Shown piece after piece: positions 6,792-15,102 of a stretch of DNA of 64,000 nucleotides (position 1 is its first letter; the number at the start of each line of letters is the position of its first letter). The notes beneath the pieces were generated by a model, which saw only the letters and a list, made by a program, of their open reading frames with translations, ran no database searches and was not told the origin of the DNA. The translations under genes and the position numbers were made by a program. The stretch comes from an uncultured Lachnospiraceae bacterium. Its GTDB lineage: Bacteria > Bacillota > Clostridia > Lachnospirales > Lachnospiraceae. The stretch is from contig ONEK01000007.1 of the NCBI GenBank assembly GCA_900316855.1, positions 145,356 to 209,355 of the forward strand. The letters are read 5' to 3'.

Positions 6792-8651
6792 ATGGCATTC
6801 GATGGATTTACAACAGCGGCACTGGTCCGCGAACTCAATGATAAGCTTGCGGGAGGACGCATATACCGCATCGTGCAGCCCGAGAGCGACGAGCTCCTCC
6901 TGACGATCCGCCCCATGATGGAAAAGGGCGGCGGCCAGGTCCGTCTCACACTCTCGGCCGATCCGAGCCTCCCCCTGTGCTACCTCACCAAGGACACCAG
7001 GCCCGCGCCCCAGAGCGCGCCGACGTTCTGCATGCTGCTGCGCAAATACCTGCAGAACGGCCGCATCACCTCCGTCACGCAGCCGGGGCTCGAGCGCATC
7101 ATCCGCATCGAAATCGAGCACCTGAACGAAATGGGCGATCTGTGTCACCACGTTCTCGTCATCGAGCTCATGGGGAAGCACTCCAACATCATCCTGCTGA
7201 CGCCGGCGGCCGAGGCGGACCGCGCCGGAATCTTCATCGACGAGCAGTCGGAAAACGGCAGCGCCGAAGGCAGGGATATCATTCTCGATTCCATCCGTCA
7301 CGTATCGCAGATGGTTTCCTCCATCCGGGAGGTCCTGCCCGGACGTCCGTACTTTATCCCCAAGACACAGGGCAAGCGTGACCCGCTTGCCGAAACGAGA
7401 GAGTCTTTCCTTGCAGCCCTTTCGTCCTGCAGCGTGCCCGCGCCGCGCTTTCTTGTGCAGACCTATACCGGGTTTTCCAATGTGATGGCGGAGGAGGTCA
7501 CGTTCCGCACGCACCTCGGACAGGACCGCAGCGTCTCCGGATTCACGCCCAGGGAGCAGGAGCAGTTTTACCGGGTGTTCCGTCTGGTGCTGGAGGATGT
7601 AAGTGAGGGCCGGTTCTCTCCCGCGGTTTACTATCACCTGGGTGCCGCCGACACCATCGCGCAGGGAGAGCCTCTCGAGTACGCCTGCCTGCCGCTGACC
7701 ATGTACCGCGACCTGCCGGTGAAGCGCTATGAATCGGTTTCCGTACTTCTCGAAAGCTACTACCGGGAGAAGAATGCCCTCACCCGCATCCGGCAGAAAT
7801 CGGCGGACCTGCGCAAGGTAGTGCAGACCATCCTCGAGCGCGACATCCACAAATACGACCTGCAGTGCAGGCAGATGAAGGACACGGACAAAAGGGAGAA
7901 ATACCGCCTGTACGGGGAACTTCTCCACACCTACGGCTACAGCATCCCGGCGGGAGCCGACAGGGCTGTTCTCGACAACTATTACACGAATGAGAAGGTC
8001 ACGGTTCCCCTCGACCCGGCCAGGAGTGCCGCGCAGAACGCCGCGCATTACTTCGAGCGCTATACGAAGATGAAGCGCACCCGCGAGGAGCTTGAGAAGA
8101 TCACGAAGGAGGTAAAAGCCCAGATCGACCAGCTCGAAACCATCCGCACCTCGCTGGACCTTTCCACGACAGAGGGAGACCTTGCCCAGATCCGGGACGA
8201 GCTCGTGAAGTCCGGCTTCCTGCACCGCCACACGGCAAAGGAAACAAAGGGCCGCGCAAAGACTCCTGTCCCGCTGCCTCTCCACTTTGTATCCAGCGAC
8301 GGCTACGACATCTATGTCGGCAAGAACAACACGCAGAACGATGAGCTGACGTTCCATAAGTCTAAGCCCACGGACATCTGGTTCCACGCAAACGATATCC
8401 CGGGCTCCCACGTCATCCTGTGCACCGGCGGGAAGCCCATGGAGCAGATCCCGGACCGTGCGTTCCTCGAGGCGGCTTCCCTTGCCGCCTATTACAGCAG
8501 CGCCCGCGGAACCGGCAAGCTGGAGGTGGATTACCTCGAGCGCCGCAACGTAAAAAAGCCGGGCGGCGCACGCCCGGGCTTTGTCGTGTACTACACCAAT
8601 TATTCCATCAACGTCAGCTCCGATGACCCCGGCCTGAAGCCCGCGGAATAA
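6792..8651 (+). CDS. rqcH: Rqc2/RqcH homolog, NFACT-family ribosome quality control protein
   Basis: A protein of about 619 residues with the NFACT-N domain (MAFDGFTTAALVRELNDKL, then GGRIYRIVQP), a central helical and coiled-coil part rich in Arg/Lys/Glu (about 370-500), and NFACT-R near the C terminus (DGYDIYVGKNNTQNDELT, FHKSKPTDIWFHANDIPGSH). RqcH binds obstructed 50S subunits with peptidyl-tRNA and directs alanine tailing. Older annotations call it fibronectin-binding protein. The start is the ATG at 6792, with AAAGGTGAGG 7 bases upstream; the frame is open further up but without a better start. Confidence 0.93.
   Translation: MAFDGFTTAALVRELNDKLAGGRIYRIVQPESDELLLTIRPMMEKGGGQVRLTLSADPSLPLCYLTKDTRPAPQSAPTFCMLLRKYLQNGRITSVTQPGLERIIRIEIEHLNEMGDLCHHVLVIELMGKHSNIILLTPAAEADRAGIFIDEQSENGSAEGRDIILDSIRHVSQMVSSIREVLPGRPYFIPKTQGKRDPLAETRESFLAALSSCSVPAPRFLVQTYTGFSNVMAEEVTFRTHLGQDRSVSGFTPREQEQFYRVFRLVLEDVSEGRFSPAVYYHLGAADTIAQGEPLEYACLPLTMYRDLPVKRYESVSVLLESYYREKNALTRIRQKSADLRKVVQTILERDIHKYDLQCRQMKDTDKREKYRLYGELLHTYGYSIPAGADRAVLDNYYTNEKVTVPLDPARSAAQNAAHYFERYTKMKRTREELEKITKEVKAQIDQLETIRTSLDLSTTEGDLAQIRDELVKSGFLHRHTAKETKGRAKTPVPLPLHFVSSDGYDIYVGKNNTQNDELTFHKSKPTDIWFHANDIPGSHVILCTGGKPMEQIPDRAFLEAASLAAYYSSARGTGKLEVDYLERRNVKKPGGARPGFVVYYTNYSINVSSDDPGLKPAE
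8552..8582 (-). terminator. Terminator-like hairpin antisense inside the end of rqcH
   Basis: On the minus strand a GC-rich stem (11 pairs with one bulged base, loop TGCGC) is followed directly by six T. It lies about 150 bases beyond the stop of the leftward flippase gene and could end that transcript. The sense strand here encodes the conserved KKPGGARPGF segment of RqcH, so the hairpin may be a coding coincidence. Confidence 0.4.
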
Positions 8652-8730
8652 GCTGCAGAACACCTGATACAGGAGACATCCGTACCAATCCTGGCAGGAA
8701 GCCGGCACAATATCCCTCCCGCGCGGCACA

Positions 8731-10389
8731 TCACAGCCACTTCAGCCGGTGCAGGACCTGCACGATCTTCTCCCCCTTCGGCAGACTCCCGATGTTCTCC
8801 CTTGTCATGGTCTTTGAGCGGATGAGGAGGAAGAAGTAGACAACGACAGCCGTAAGAAGAGCCGCAAGCGTTGCCCCGAAATTGACGAAATACAGCCGCA
8901 GCCCTGTATGGGACAGGATGCCGCGGAATATGCGGTAGACCAGGACCGCCGCTGCTCCCATGACGGCAGCGCAAAAGAGCGGCCGGATCAGCAGGATGCC
9001 CCAGTCCCTCTTCAGTCCCAGGTATTTCTTCAGGAAAAACTCATTCACAATAAAGATCATGGCGGAGTAGATCACGCTCACGGCAACGAGCGCGTAAACC
9101 GACAGATCCGTGGCAGCAAGCAGAACCCACAGGACCGCTGTCTGGATCAGCAGTGCGATCCCGGCGGAGACCAGCGGCATGTTCATCCTGCCGATCGACT
9201 GCAGGACCGCGTTCGTGATCGTGGACACGGAATAGAACAGAACCGTCACCGCAAGGAGCGACAGGAGCCTTCCCGCCTCGTCGAGCGATTCCATCTGCGG
9301 GAACATCAGCATGGTAACCGGCTTTGCGAGGACCGCGAGCCCGACCGCAGAGGGAATCGCAATCATGGACGTGATCCGGGAGGCATTGGCGGCGCGGCGT
9401 CTTGTATCCGCGAGATCTCCCCTTGCGAACGAAGCGGAGATGCCCGGAATAATGGCGCTGGAAACGGCCGTCGCGATGGAGATCGGAATATTGGAAATCA
9501 CGACCGCCTTGTTCGAGAATATGCCGTACTGCGTCGTGGCAGCAATCTCGTCCATTCCCCTGACGCCGATCATGATCCGGTAATAGAGGGTCTGGTTCAG
9601 GGAGGTCGTCAGGTTCAGGATAAAACCGGACAGCATGAACGGTGTGATGACCGCGATGGTTTCCCGCATGCAGCGGCCGTAGGAGTCAGCATCTTTCGAC
9701 CGGTCGTTCCGGATGCCCTGCAGCATGTGCGGGCGCTCTTTTGCGTAGCATGCCGCCATGAAGAGGAGCGCGATCAGCACGCCGCTCCCCGTTCCGAGCG
9801 CGGAGCCCGCCGCGCCGTACTGCGCCTGCACAGTCTGTGACTGTCCTGCGGCGATGCGCATGAGCGCTGCCGCTGCCCCGATGGAGACGATGGCGTTTGC
9901 GAGCTGCTCCAGGATCTGGGAAACGGAGGTCTGCACCATGGACCCCTGCGCCTGGAAATACCCCCGGAGGGCCGCAAGGATGCCGAACAGGAACACCGTC
10001 GGCGCAAACACGCGGAGCACATTTTCCGCAACACGCGGAACGAGGAGGCCCGCTCCGAAAAACAGCAGTGCCGATGCGCCGACTCCCACGATCAGACCAT
10101 AAAAAAGTGCACAGTGAAAGATCCGCTGTGCGTTCCCGTTCTCTCCTACTGCCAGCTTCTGCGCCATCAGCTTCGAAACAGCGGAAGGGATGCTGTACGA
10201 AGAGATCATCAGCAGGATGGTATAGATGTTGTAGGCCGTGCCGTAATAGCCGTTTCCCTCGTCGCCGATGATGGCGGTCAGGGGTGCACGATACAACAGG
10301 CCGATGATCCTCACGATCATGCTCGCTGCCGCAAGGATCCCGGCCTGTACCAATACTCCGTTTTTGCTGCTTTGTTCCACCTGTGTCAA
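8731..10389 (-). CDS. MVF/MATE-type polysaccharide or lipid II flippase (SpoVB/MurJ-like)
   Basis: A 552-residue polytopic membrane protein with about 14 hydrophobic segments. Typical family sequence includes the N-terminal VQAGILAAASMIVRIIGLLYRAPL and central stretches such as EIAATTQYGIFSNKAVVISN. The family moves lipid-linked oligosaccharides, including lipid II, across the membrane. Whether this copy is the cell's MurJ, a SpoVB-like protein or an exopolysaccharide flippase cannot be told here. The start is a TTG at 10387-10389 directly after the glgA stop, so the two are probably cotranscribed; the initiation codon is uncertain. Confidence 0.85.
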   Translation of the reverse strand: MTQVEQSSKNGVLVQAGILAAASMIVRIIGLLYRAPLTAIIGDEGNGYYGTAYNIYTILLMISSYSIPSAVSKLMAQKLAVGENGNAQRIFHCALFYGLIVGVGASALLFFGAGLLVPRVAENVLRVFAPTVFLFGILAALRGYFQAQGSMVQTSVSQILEQLANAIVSIGAAAALMRIAAGQSQTVQAQYGAAGSALGTGSGVLIALLFMAACYAKERPHMLQGIRNDRSKDADSYGRCMRETIAVITPFMLSGFILNLTTSLNQTLYYRIMIGVRGMDEIAATTQYGIFSNKAVVISNIPISIATAVSSAIIPGISASFARGDLADTRRRAANASRITSMIAIPSAVGLAVLAKPVTMLMFPQMESLDEAGRLLSLLAVTVLFYSVSTITNAVLQSIGRMNMPLVSAGIALLIQTAVLWVLLAATDLSVYALVAVSVIYSAMIFIVNEFFLKKYLGLKRDWGILLIRPLFCAAVMGAAAVLVYRIFRGILSHTGLRLYFVNFGATLAALLTAVVVYFFLLIRSKTMTRENIGSLPKGEKIVQVLHRLKWL

Positions 10390-11838
10390 TTACCCGATCA
10401 GCCAGTCATACATGAGCTGGTATTCGCCGGCGGATTTCTTCCACGAGAAGTCTGCCGCCATCGCGCGGTCCACGATGTGGTTCCAGTCTCTCTTGTGGTC
10501 GTAATAGATCTGCTCCGCGTACCGGACGGAATGCATCATCTCATGGGCGTTGTAATTCCGGAATGTGAATCCGGTTCCCTTGTTTTCGAACTCGTTGTAG
10601 GGCTCCACCGTATCCTTGAGGCCGCCGGTCTCGCGGACAATCGGAAGCGTCCCGTAGCGGAGGGCCATGAGCTGCGACAGTCCGCACGGCTCAAACAGCG
10701 ACGGCATGAGAAACGCGTCGGAGGCAGCGTAGATCTTGTGCGACAGATCCTCGGAATAGTAGATGTTCGCCGCCAGCTTGTCGGAATACTTCTCGTCGAA
10801 GTAGCGGAACATGTTCTCGTACCGCTCCTCGCCGGTTCCCAGAACCACAACCTGGATAGCGTCCTGCGACAGCATCTCCTCCATCACGTAGGCGATGAGG
10901 TCGAGTCCCTTCTGATCCGTCAGGCGGGAGACAATGCCGATCATGAAGCACTTCTCGTCCTGCTTCAGTCCCAGCTCCCTCTGGAGGTCGATTTTGTTCT
11001 TGATCTTCTCCCTGCGGAAGTTGGATGCGTTGTAGCGGTGCGGGATTCTCCCGTCGGTCTCCGGGTTGAACGTGTCGTAATCGATGCCGTTCAGGATACC
11101 GCGCAGGTCATGTGCCCTCGCGTTCAGCAGACCGTCCAGACCCTCTCCGTAGTAAGGAGTCTTGATCTCCTCCGCGTAGGTGGGGCTCACGGTCGTAATG
11201 GCATCGGCATAGACGAGGCCGCCCTTGAGCAGGTTGGCGTCCTTGTAGGCCTCGAGCTTGTCCGGCGTGAAATAATACCCTGACAGCCCGGTGATCTCCT
11301 CAACGTCCCTGACACCCCATTTGCCCTGAAACCGCAGGTTGTGAATCGTCATGACGGTTTTGATGCCCTGATAGAAGGCGTTGTCCTGGAAGCGCTCCTT
11401 GAGATAGACGGGAACAAGACCGGTCTGCCAGTCGTGGCAGTGGATGAGGTCAGGCCGGAAGCCGATCGTCGGAAGGGCAGACAGCACTGCCTTCGAGAAG
11501 AAGGCAAAACGCTTGATTTCGAATAAGGGATCATCGGTATAGGGCTTGTAGGTGTTGAACAGGTCCTCGTTGTCGATGAAGTAATAGGTGACACCGTCCA
11601 CCTCGGACTTGAGCAGGCCGACGTACATACTCTTCCAGTCGAAGTCCATGTTGAAGCTGGTGATGTATTCCATGCGGTCCTTCATCTCCTGCCGCATGCA
11701 CGAATACTTCGGCATGATCACCCGCACGTCGTAATACTGTCTGTCAATCTCCTTCGGCAGCGAGCCGACCACATCGGCCAGACCGCCGGTCTTGATAAAC
11801 GGAACACCCTCTGACGCGACGAATAAAATATTTTTCAT
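10390..11838 (-). CDS. glgA: Glycogen/starch synthase (GT5)
   Basis: A 482-residue ADP-glucose alpha-1,4-glucan synthase. The N-terminal KTGGL (K16-L20) binds the nucleotide sugar, HCHDWQTGLVP and MTIHNLRFQG lie in the first Rossmann half, and GIVSRLTDQKGLDL, MPSLFEPCGLSQLMALRYG and the C-terminal half complete the GT5 fold. It elongates glycogen in the cytoplasm. glgB, glgC, glgD and glgP are not in the window, so glgA is separated from the other glycogen genes. A TATAAT-containing inverted repeat lies upstream. Confidence 0.94.
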   Translation of the reverse strand: MKNILFVASEGVPFIKTGGLADVVGSLPKEIDRQYYDVRVIMPKYSCMRQEMKDRMEYITSFNMDFDWKSMYVGLLKSEVDGVTYYFIDNEDLFNTYKPYTDDPLFEIKRFAFFSKAVLSALPTIGFRPDLIHCHDWQTGLVPVYLKERFQDNAFYQGIKTVMTIHNLRFQGKWGVRDVEEITGLSGYYFTPDKLEAYKDANLLKGGLVYADAITTVSPTYAEEIKTPYYGEGLDGLLNARAHDLRGILNGIDYDTFNPETDGRIPHRYNASNFRREKIKNKIDLQRELGLKQDEKCFMIGIVSRLTDQKGLDLIAYVMEEMLSQDAIQVVVLGTGEERYENMFRYFDEKYSDKLAANIYYSEDLSHKIYAASDAFLMPSLFEPCGLSQLMALRYGTLPIVRETGGLKDTVEPYNEFENKGTGFTFRNYNAHEMMHSVRYAEQIYYDHKRDWNHIVDRAMAADFSWKKSAGEYQLMYDWLIG

Positions 11839-11907
11839 ATCGTAAGACCCCCATCATATGTGCCGCAGCGAAGGATCGGTTGACCCCGGAAAGCTTTGCC
11901 CGTCCAT

Positions 11908-11933
11908 CGATGCGGTTTTATTATACCGCATCG
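11908..11933 (-). promoter_or_regulatory. Inverted repeat enclosing TATAAT upstream of glgA
   Basis: CGATGCGGT (11908-11916) pairs perfectly with ACCGCATCG (11925-11933). On the minus strand a consensus TATAAT overlaps the loop, about 80 bases before the glgA ATG. No good -35 is visible at 16-18 bases. It may be an operator around the -10, or a hairpin ending the upstream DAHP synthase transcript, although no T tract follows. Confidence 0.5.
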
Positions 11934-11990
11934 GAAGCTGCCTTAACAGGCCGCGCAGGGGCTGTCCGCATCCGGCGGCGGGAAGCGCTC

Positions 11991-13019
11991 TCACACCTCA
12001 TCCGCGATTTCGAGGAGGAGCCTTTCCGTGTCATCCCAGCCAAGGCAGGGGTCCGTGATGGATTTGCCGTAAATTCCCTCGCCGATCTTCTGGCAGCCCT
12101 CCTCGAGGTAGCTCTCGATCATGAGGCCCTTGACGATTTTCCGGATCGCAGCCGACTCCTGACGGTTGTGCAGGACCTCCTTGCAGATGCGGATCTGCTG
12201 CAGGTACTGCTTGCCGGAGTTCGAATGGTTCGTGTCGATGACGACCGCCGGGTTCAGCAGCTCCTTCTCATCGTACAGACGGATGAGACGCTCGATGTCC
12301 TCATAGTGGTAATTGGGAGTATTGTTGCCTCGCTTGCTGACCGCGCCCCGCAGCACGCAGTGGGCGAGAGGATTCCCGTCCGTCCTGACCTCATATCCGC
12401 GATAGGTGAATTCATGCGGATGCTGCGCCGCGTAAATGCTGTTCAGCATGACGTGGAAGTCGCCCGACGTCGGATTCTTCATGCCGGAGGCGACATCAAA
12501 GCCGCTCGTGATGAGGCGGTGCTGCTGGTCCTCCACACTTCTTGCGCCGATCGCGACATAGCTGAGGATGTCCTCGACGTAGCCCCAGTTGTCGGGGTAC
12601 AGCATTTCATCCGCGGCAGTCATCCCGGAGACCTCGATGGCATGGATCTGCATCTTGCGCATGGCGATCAGGCCCGCGCGGAAATCCGTCTTCCCCTCCG
12701 GGTCCGGCTGGGATGCAATGCCCTTGTAGCCGTCGCCGGTCGTGCGGGGCTTGTTCGTATAAACCCTCGGGATCAGGAACAGCTTCTCCTTCACCTTCTC
12801 GTTGACCCTCGCAAGCCGCTCCACGTATTCGCAGACCGCGCTCTCATTGTCGGCCGAGCACGGCCCCACGATGACGAGGAACCGGTCGGATTCGCCCCTG
12901 AGGATACGGGCAATCTCCTGATCCCTCTCTTTTTTCAGCTTCTGAAACGGAACCGGCAGCGGATATTCCTCCCGGATTTCCCGCGGTGTCGGCAGCTCCT
13001 GTACAAACGTAAAAGACAT
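11991..13019 (-). CDS. aroF: 3-deoxy-7-phosphoheptulonate synthase, class I (AroF/G/H type)
   Basis: A 342-residue enzyme that condenses phosphoenolpyruvate and erythrose-4-phosphate, the first step of the shikimate pathway. Diagnostic segments are IVGPCSADNESAVCEYVERL, IPRVYTNKPRTTGDGYKGI and VIDTNHSNSGKQ. It is the feedback-regulated AroFGH type, with the usual N-terminal extension before the barrel. The particular amino-acid inhibitor cannot be read from the sequence. It follows a NUDIX gene by 20 bases and an aminotransferase, which may serve the same amino-acid pool. Confidence 0.93.
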   Translation of the reverse strand: MSFTFVQELPTPREIREEYPLPVPFQKLKKERDQEIARILRGESDRFLVIVGPCSADNESAVCEYVERLARVNEKVKEKLFLIPRVYTNKPRTTGDGYKGIASQPDPEGKTDFRAGLIAMRKMQIHAIEVSGMTAADEMLYPDNWGYVEDILSYVAIGARSVEDQQHRLITSGFDVASGMKNPTSGDFHVMLNSIYAAQHPHEFTYRGYEVRTDGNPLAHCVLRGAVSKRGNNTPNYHYEDIERLIRLYDEKELLNPAVVIDTNHSNSGKQYLQQIRICKEVLHNRQESAAIRKIVKGLMIESYLEEGCQKIGEGIYGKSITDPCLGWDDTERLLLEIADEV

Positions 13020-13039
13020 CTTTTTGTCACTCCCTGTCT

Positions 13040-13591
13040 CTATAGCGATCCGTGGTCCCTGCGGTAAACATACGCAAAAAGGCCCGCGATCGTCTTGCCG
13101 TCCGTGATTTCGCCGCGCAGAATCTGCTGTACCAGCTCATCCGCATCCCGGGCTTCCACGTCCAGGAACTCATCGTCGTCGAGCTGCTGCCTGCCGCGGA
13201 CGAGATCCTCCGCGACATAAATCCCGATGCGTTCGCTCGAGTAGGCGACCGTCGGGCAAAAATCAACGAGCAGCGAAAGCTTCCCGGCTGAATACCCGGT
13301 CTCCTCCTTCAGCTCGCGCGCCGCGGCTTCCTCCATGGGCTCGTCCCGTGCATCAAGCTTGCCCGCCGGGATCTCCAGCAGCTCCTTCCCCGAGGGATTG
13401 CGCCACTGCCGGACCATCAGGATCCTGCCGTCGTCCCGGACGGGAACAACCGCCGCAGCGCCTTTATGGTCGACGAGGTCCCACTTCTCGATCCTTCCGT
13501 CGGGAAGGGAAATGGAATCCACATATTCGTCAATGACCGCACCCCGATGAATCAGGGTGCGGTCAATTCTCTCATACTTTCCGTTTGCCAT
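13040..13591 (-). CDS. NUDIX hydrolase, ADP-ribose pyrophosphatase type
   Basis: The 183 residues contain a full Nudix box, beginning GKLDARDEPMEEAAARELKEE and completed by TGY (G-x5-E-x7-RE-x2-EE-x-G). Upstream sequence WDLVDHKGAAAVVPVRDDGRI resembles the ADP-ribose pyrophosphatase group that cleaves ADP-ribose to AMP and ribose-5-phosphate. The exact substrate is inferred only from overall similarity. It lies between the aminotransferase (29-base gap) and DAHP synthase (20-base gap) on one strand. A perfect 10-bp inverted repeat lies within its 5-prime coding region near 13535-13564. Confidence 0.85.
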   Translation of the reverse strand: MANGKYERIDRTLIHRGAVIDEYVDSISLPDGRIEKWDLVDHKGAAAVVPVRDDGRILMVRQWRNPSGKELLEIPAGKLDARDEPMEEAAARELKEETGYSAGKLSLLVDFCPTVAYSSERIGIYVAEDLVRGRQQLDDDEFLDVEARDADELVQQILRGEITDGKTIAGLFAYVYRRDHGSL

Positions 13592-13620
13592 GAATAAAAT
13601 TTTTCCCCCGTGCTGCCCTC

Positions 13621-14820
13621 TCAGCTCAGGGCATTCAGGAAATCGCCGATCCTGCCGATGCCCTTTTTGATGTCATCGAGCGACAGAGCATAGGACAGAC
13701 GGATAAACTGCGGATATCCGAAGTCCGGGCAGGGAACCACGGCAACATGATACTCGTCGAGAAGGATCCTGGCGAGGTTCGTCGTATCTTCAAGCTTCTT
13801 TCCCCTGTAAGATAACCCGAGAGCCTCACTGCAGTCAACAAAGGCGTAAAACGCGCCGTGCGGCTCGGAGAGCGAAACGTGCGGCATCCTGCGGAATGCC
13901 TCGACCATGTAGTCCCTTCTCTGCTCAAACGCGGCCTTCATCTTCGGGATGAAATCCTGCGGACCGGTGAGTGCCTCCAGTGCCGCCTTCTGGGCAATGG
14001 AGTTGATGTTGGACGTCTGGTGGGACTGCACGGCGGAGATTGCCTTCGCAATCGGGGCGGGAGCGCCGAGATACCCGACCCTCCATCCGGTCATGGCGTA
14101 GCTCTTGGACAGTCCGGAGCAGGTGATGGTGCGGCTGTAGATCTCCTCGCCGAGCGAAGCGATGGACACTGCCTCCTCGTCTCCGTAGATCAGGTATTCA
14201 TACATCTCATCCGCCACGACGTAGAAGTTCTTCCGGACCGCCGCATCCGCGATCGCCTGCAGCTCCTGCCTGCTGTAAACAGCGCCGGTCGGATTGTTCG
14301 GGGTATTGAGAACGAGCGCCTTCGTCCTGTCCGTCACAGCGGCCTCAATCTGTGCCGCCGTCGCCTTGTAGCCGTTTGCCGCGTCCGCGTAAACGAACAC
14401 GGGCACACCGCCCGCGAGCTTTACCATCTCCGGGTATGACAGCCAGTAAGGTGCAGGTATGATGACCTCATCGCCCGGATTCAGGATCGCGGTGAAAATA
14501 TTCGTAAGGGCATGCTTGCCGCCGTTGCAGATGATGACCTGGGAGGGATCATAATGCACATGGTTGAAGGTCTCGAACTTCTGTGCCACCGCCTTCCGGA
14601 GCTCCTGTGTTCCGGCTGCCGGCGTGTATTTCGTAAATCCATCATCAATGGCCTTTTTCGCCGCTTCACAGATGTTCCCGGGTGTGGGGAAATCGGGTTC
14701 TCCGGCTCCGAAACCGACGACATCGACTCCCTGGCTCTTTAATTCCTTCGCCCTCGCCGTGATAGCCAGCGTGGATGAAGGTTTTACCTGCAGTGCTTTC
14801 TGTGACAGTTCCAGTGACAT
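13621..14820 (-). CDS. Pyridoxal-phosphate aminotransferase, aspartate aminotransferase type (class I)
   Basis: A 399-residue fold-type I aminotransferase starting MSLELSQKALQVKPSST. GFGAGEPDFPTP marks the N-terminal substrate loop, NTPNNPTGAVYS the cofactor region, and SGLSKSYAMTGWRVGY the Schiff-base lysine at K239. The family interconverts oxaloacetate/aspartate and related keto acids, and some members act on aromatic amino acids or prephenate. The ATG at 14818-14820 follows AGGAGGT at 7 bases; the frame continues upstream without a better start. It appears to head a three-gene transcript with the NUDIX gene and DAHP synthase. Confidence 0.9.
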   Translation of the reverse strand: MSLELSQKALQVKPSSTLAITARAKELKSQGVDVVGFGAGEPDFPTPGNICEAAKKAIDDGFTKYTPAAGTQELRKAVAQKFETFNHVHYDPSQVIICNGGKHALTNIFTAILNPGDEVIIPAPYWLSYPEMVKLAGGVPVFVYADAANGYKATAAQIEAAVTDRTKALVLNTPNNPTGAVYSRQELQAIADAAVRKNFYVVADEMYEYLIYGDEEAVSIASLGEEIYSRTITCSGLSKSYAMTGWRVGYLGAPAPIAKAISAVQSHQTSNINSIAQKAALEALTGPQDFIPKMKAAFEQRRDYMVEAFRRMPHVSLSEPHGAFYAFVDCSEALGLSYRGKKLEDTTNLARILLDEYHVAVVPCPDFGYPQFIRLSYALSLDDIKKGIGRIGDFLNALS

Positions 14821-14908
14821 GATGGATACCTCCTGCTTTGCATGATTAAGGTGCCATAAAAGATTACGGATTGTTTCGCTGCTTCGCAGCATTCGTCATC
14901 TTTGTGTT

Positions 14909-14920
14909 ATTGTATACAAT
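14909..14920. promoter_or_regulatory. Perfect 12-bp palindrome ATTGTATACAAT, candidate operator
   Basis: This fully symmetric 12-mer lies 89 bases upstream of the aminotransferase ATG. It resembles GntR-family operator half-sites (TTGTATACAA type). On the minus strand it contains TATACA, which could be a -10, though no convincing -35 is seen. The regulator is unknown and not encoded nearby. Confidence 0.45.
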
Positions 14921-15037
14921 CCTGGCGCCGTTTTTTATACTACATCACCCGGAGGATCGAATCAACCTCATATGCTGCTAAATTTTTGCACTGCCGGATA
15001 CGTTTTCTGCCGCGGATATGTGATGGGCAGAAACGCA

Positions 15038-15068
15038 AAGGGCGGTGCGCATTGCGCGCACCGCCCTT
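15038..15068 (-). terminator. Rho-independent terminator of rny
   Basis: A perfect 13-bp stem (15038-15050 with 15056-15068) with a 5-base loop. On the minus strand it reads AAGGGCGGTGCGC, loop, GCGCACCGCCCTT and then TGCGTTTCTG. It begins 35 bases after the rny stop codon. The stem is very stable and the U tract is short. Confidence 0.85.
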
Positions 15069-15102
15069 AAAACATGTTTGCTCTTAACTTTTTGCCAGCA
15101 GA

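Noticed and set aside
6759..8729. Long open minus-strand frame opposite rqcH
   Set aside because: rqcH has family motifs throughout; the antisense frame has biased composition and no recognisable domain.
14844..14900. Possible degenerate copy of the GATTAAGGTGTCAAAAGTA repeat upstream of the aminotransferase
   Set aside because: GATTAAGGTG and a GCTTCGCAGC segment are shared, but the intervening sequence does not align well enough for me to call it a repeat.
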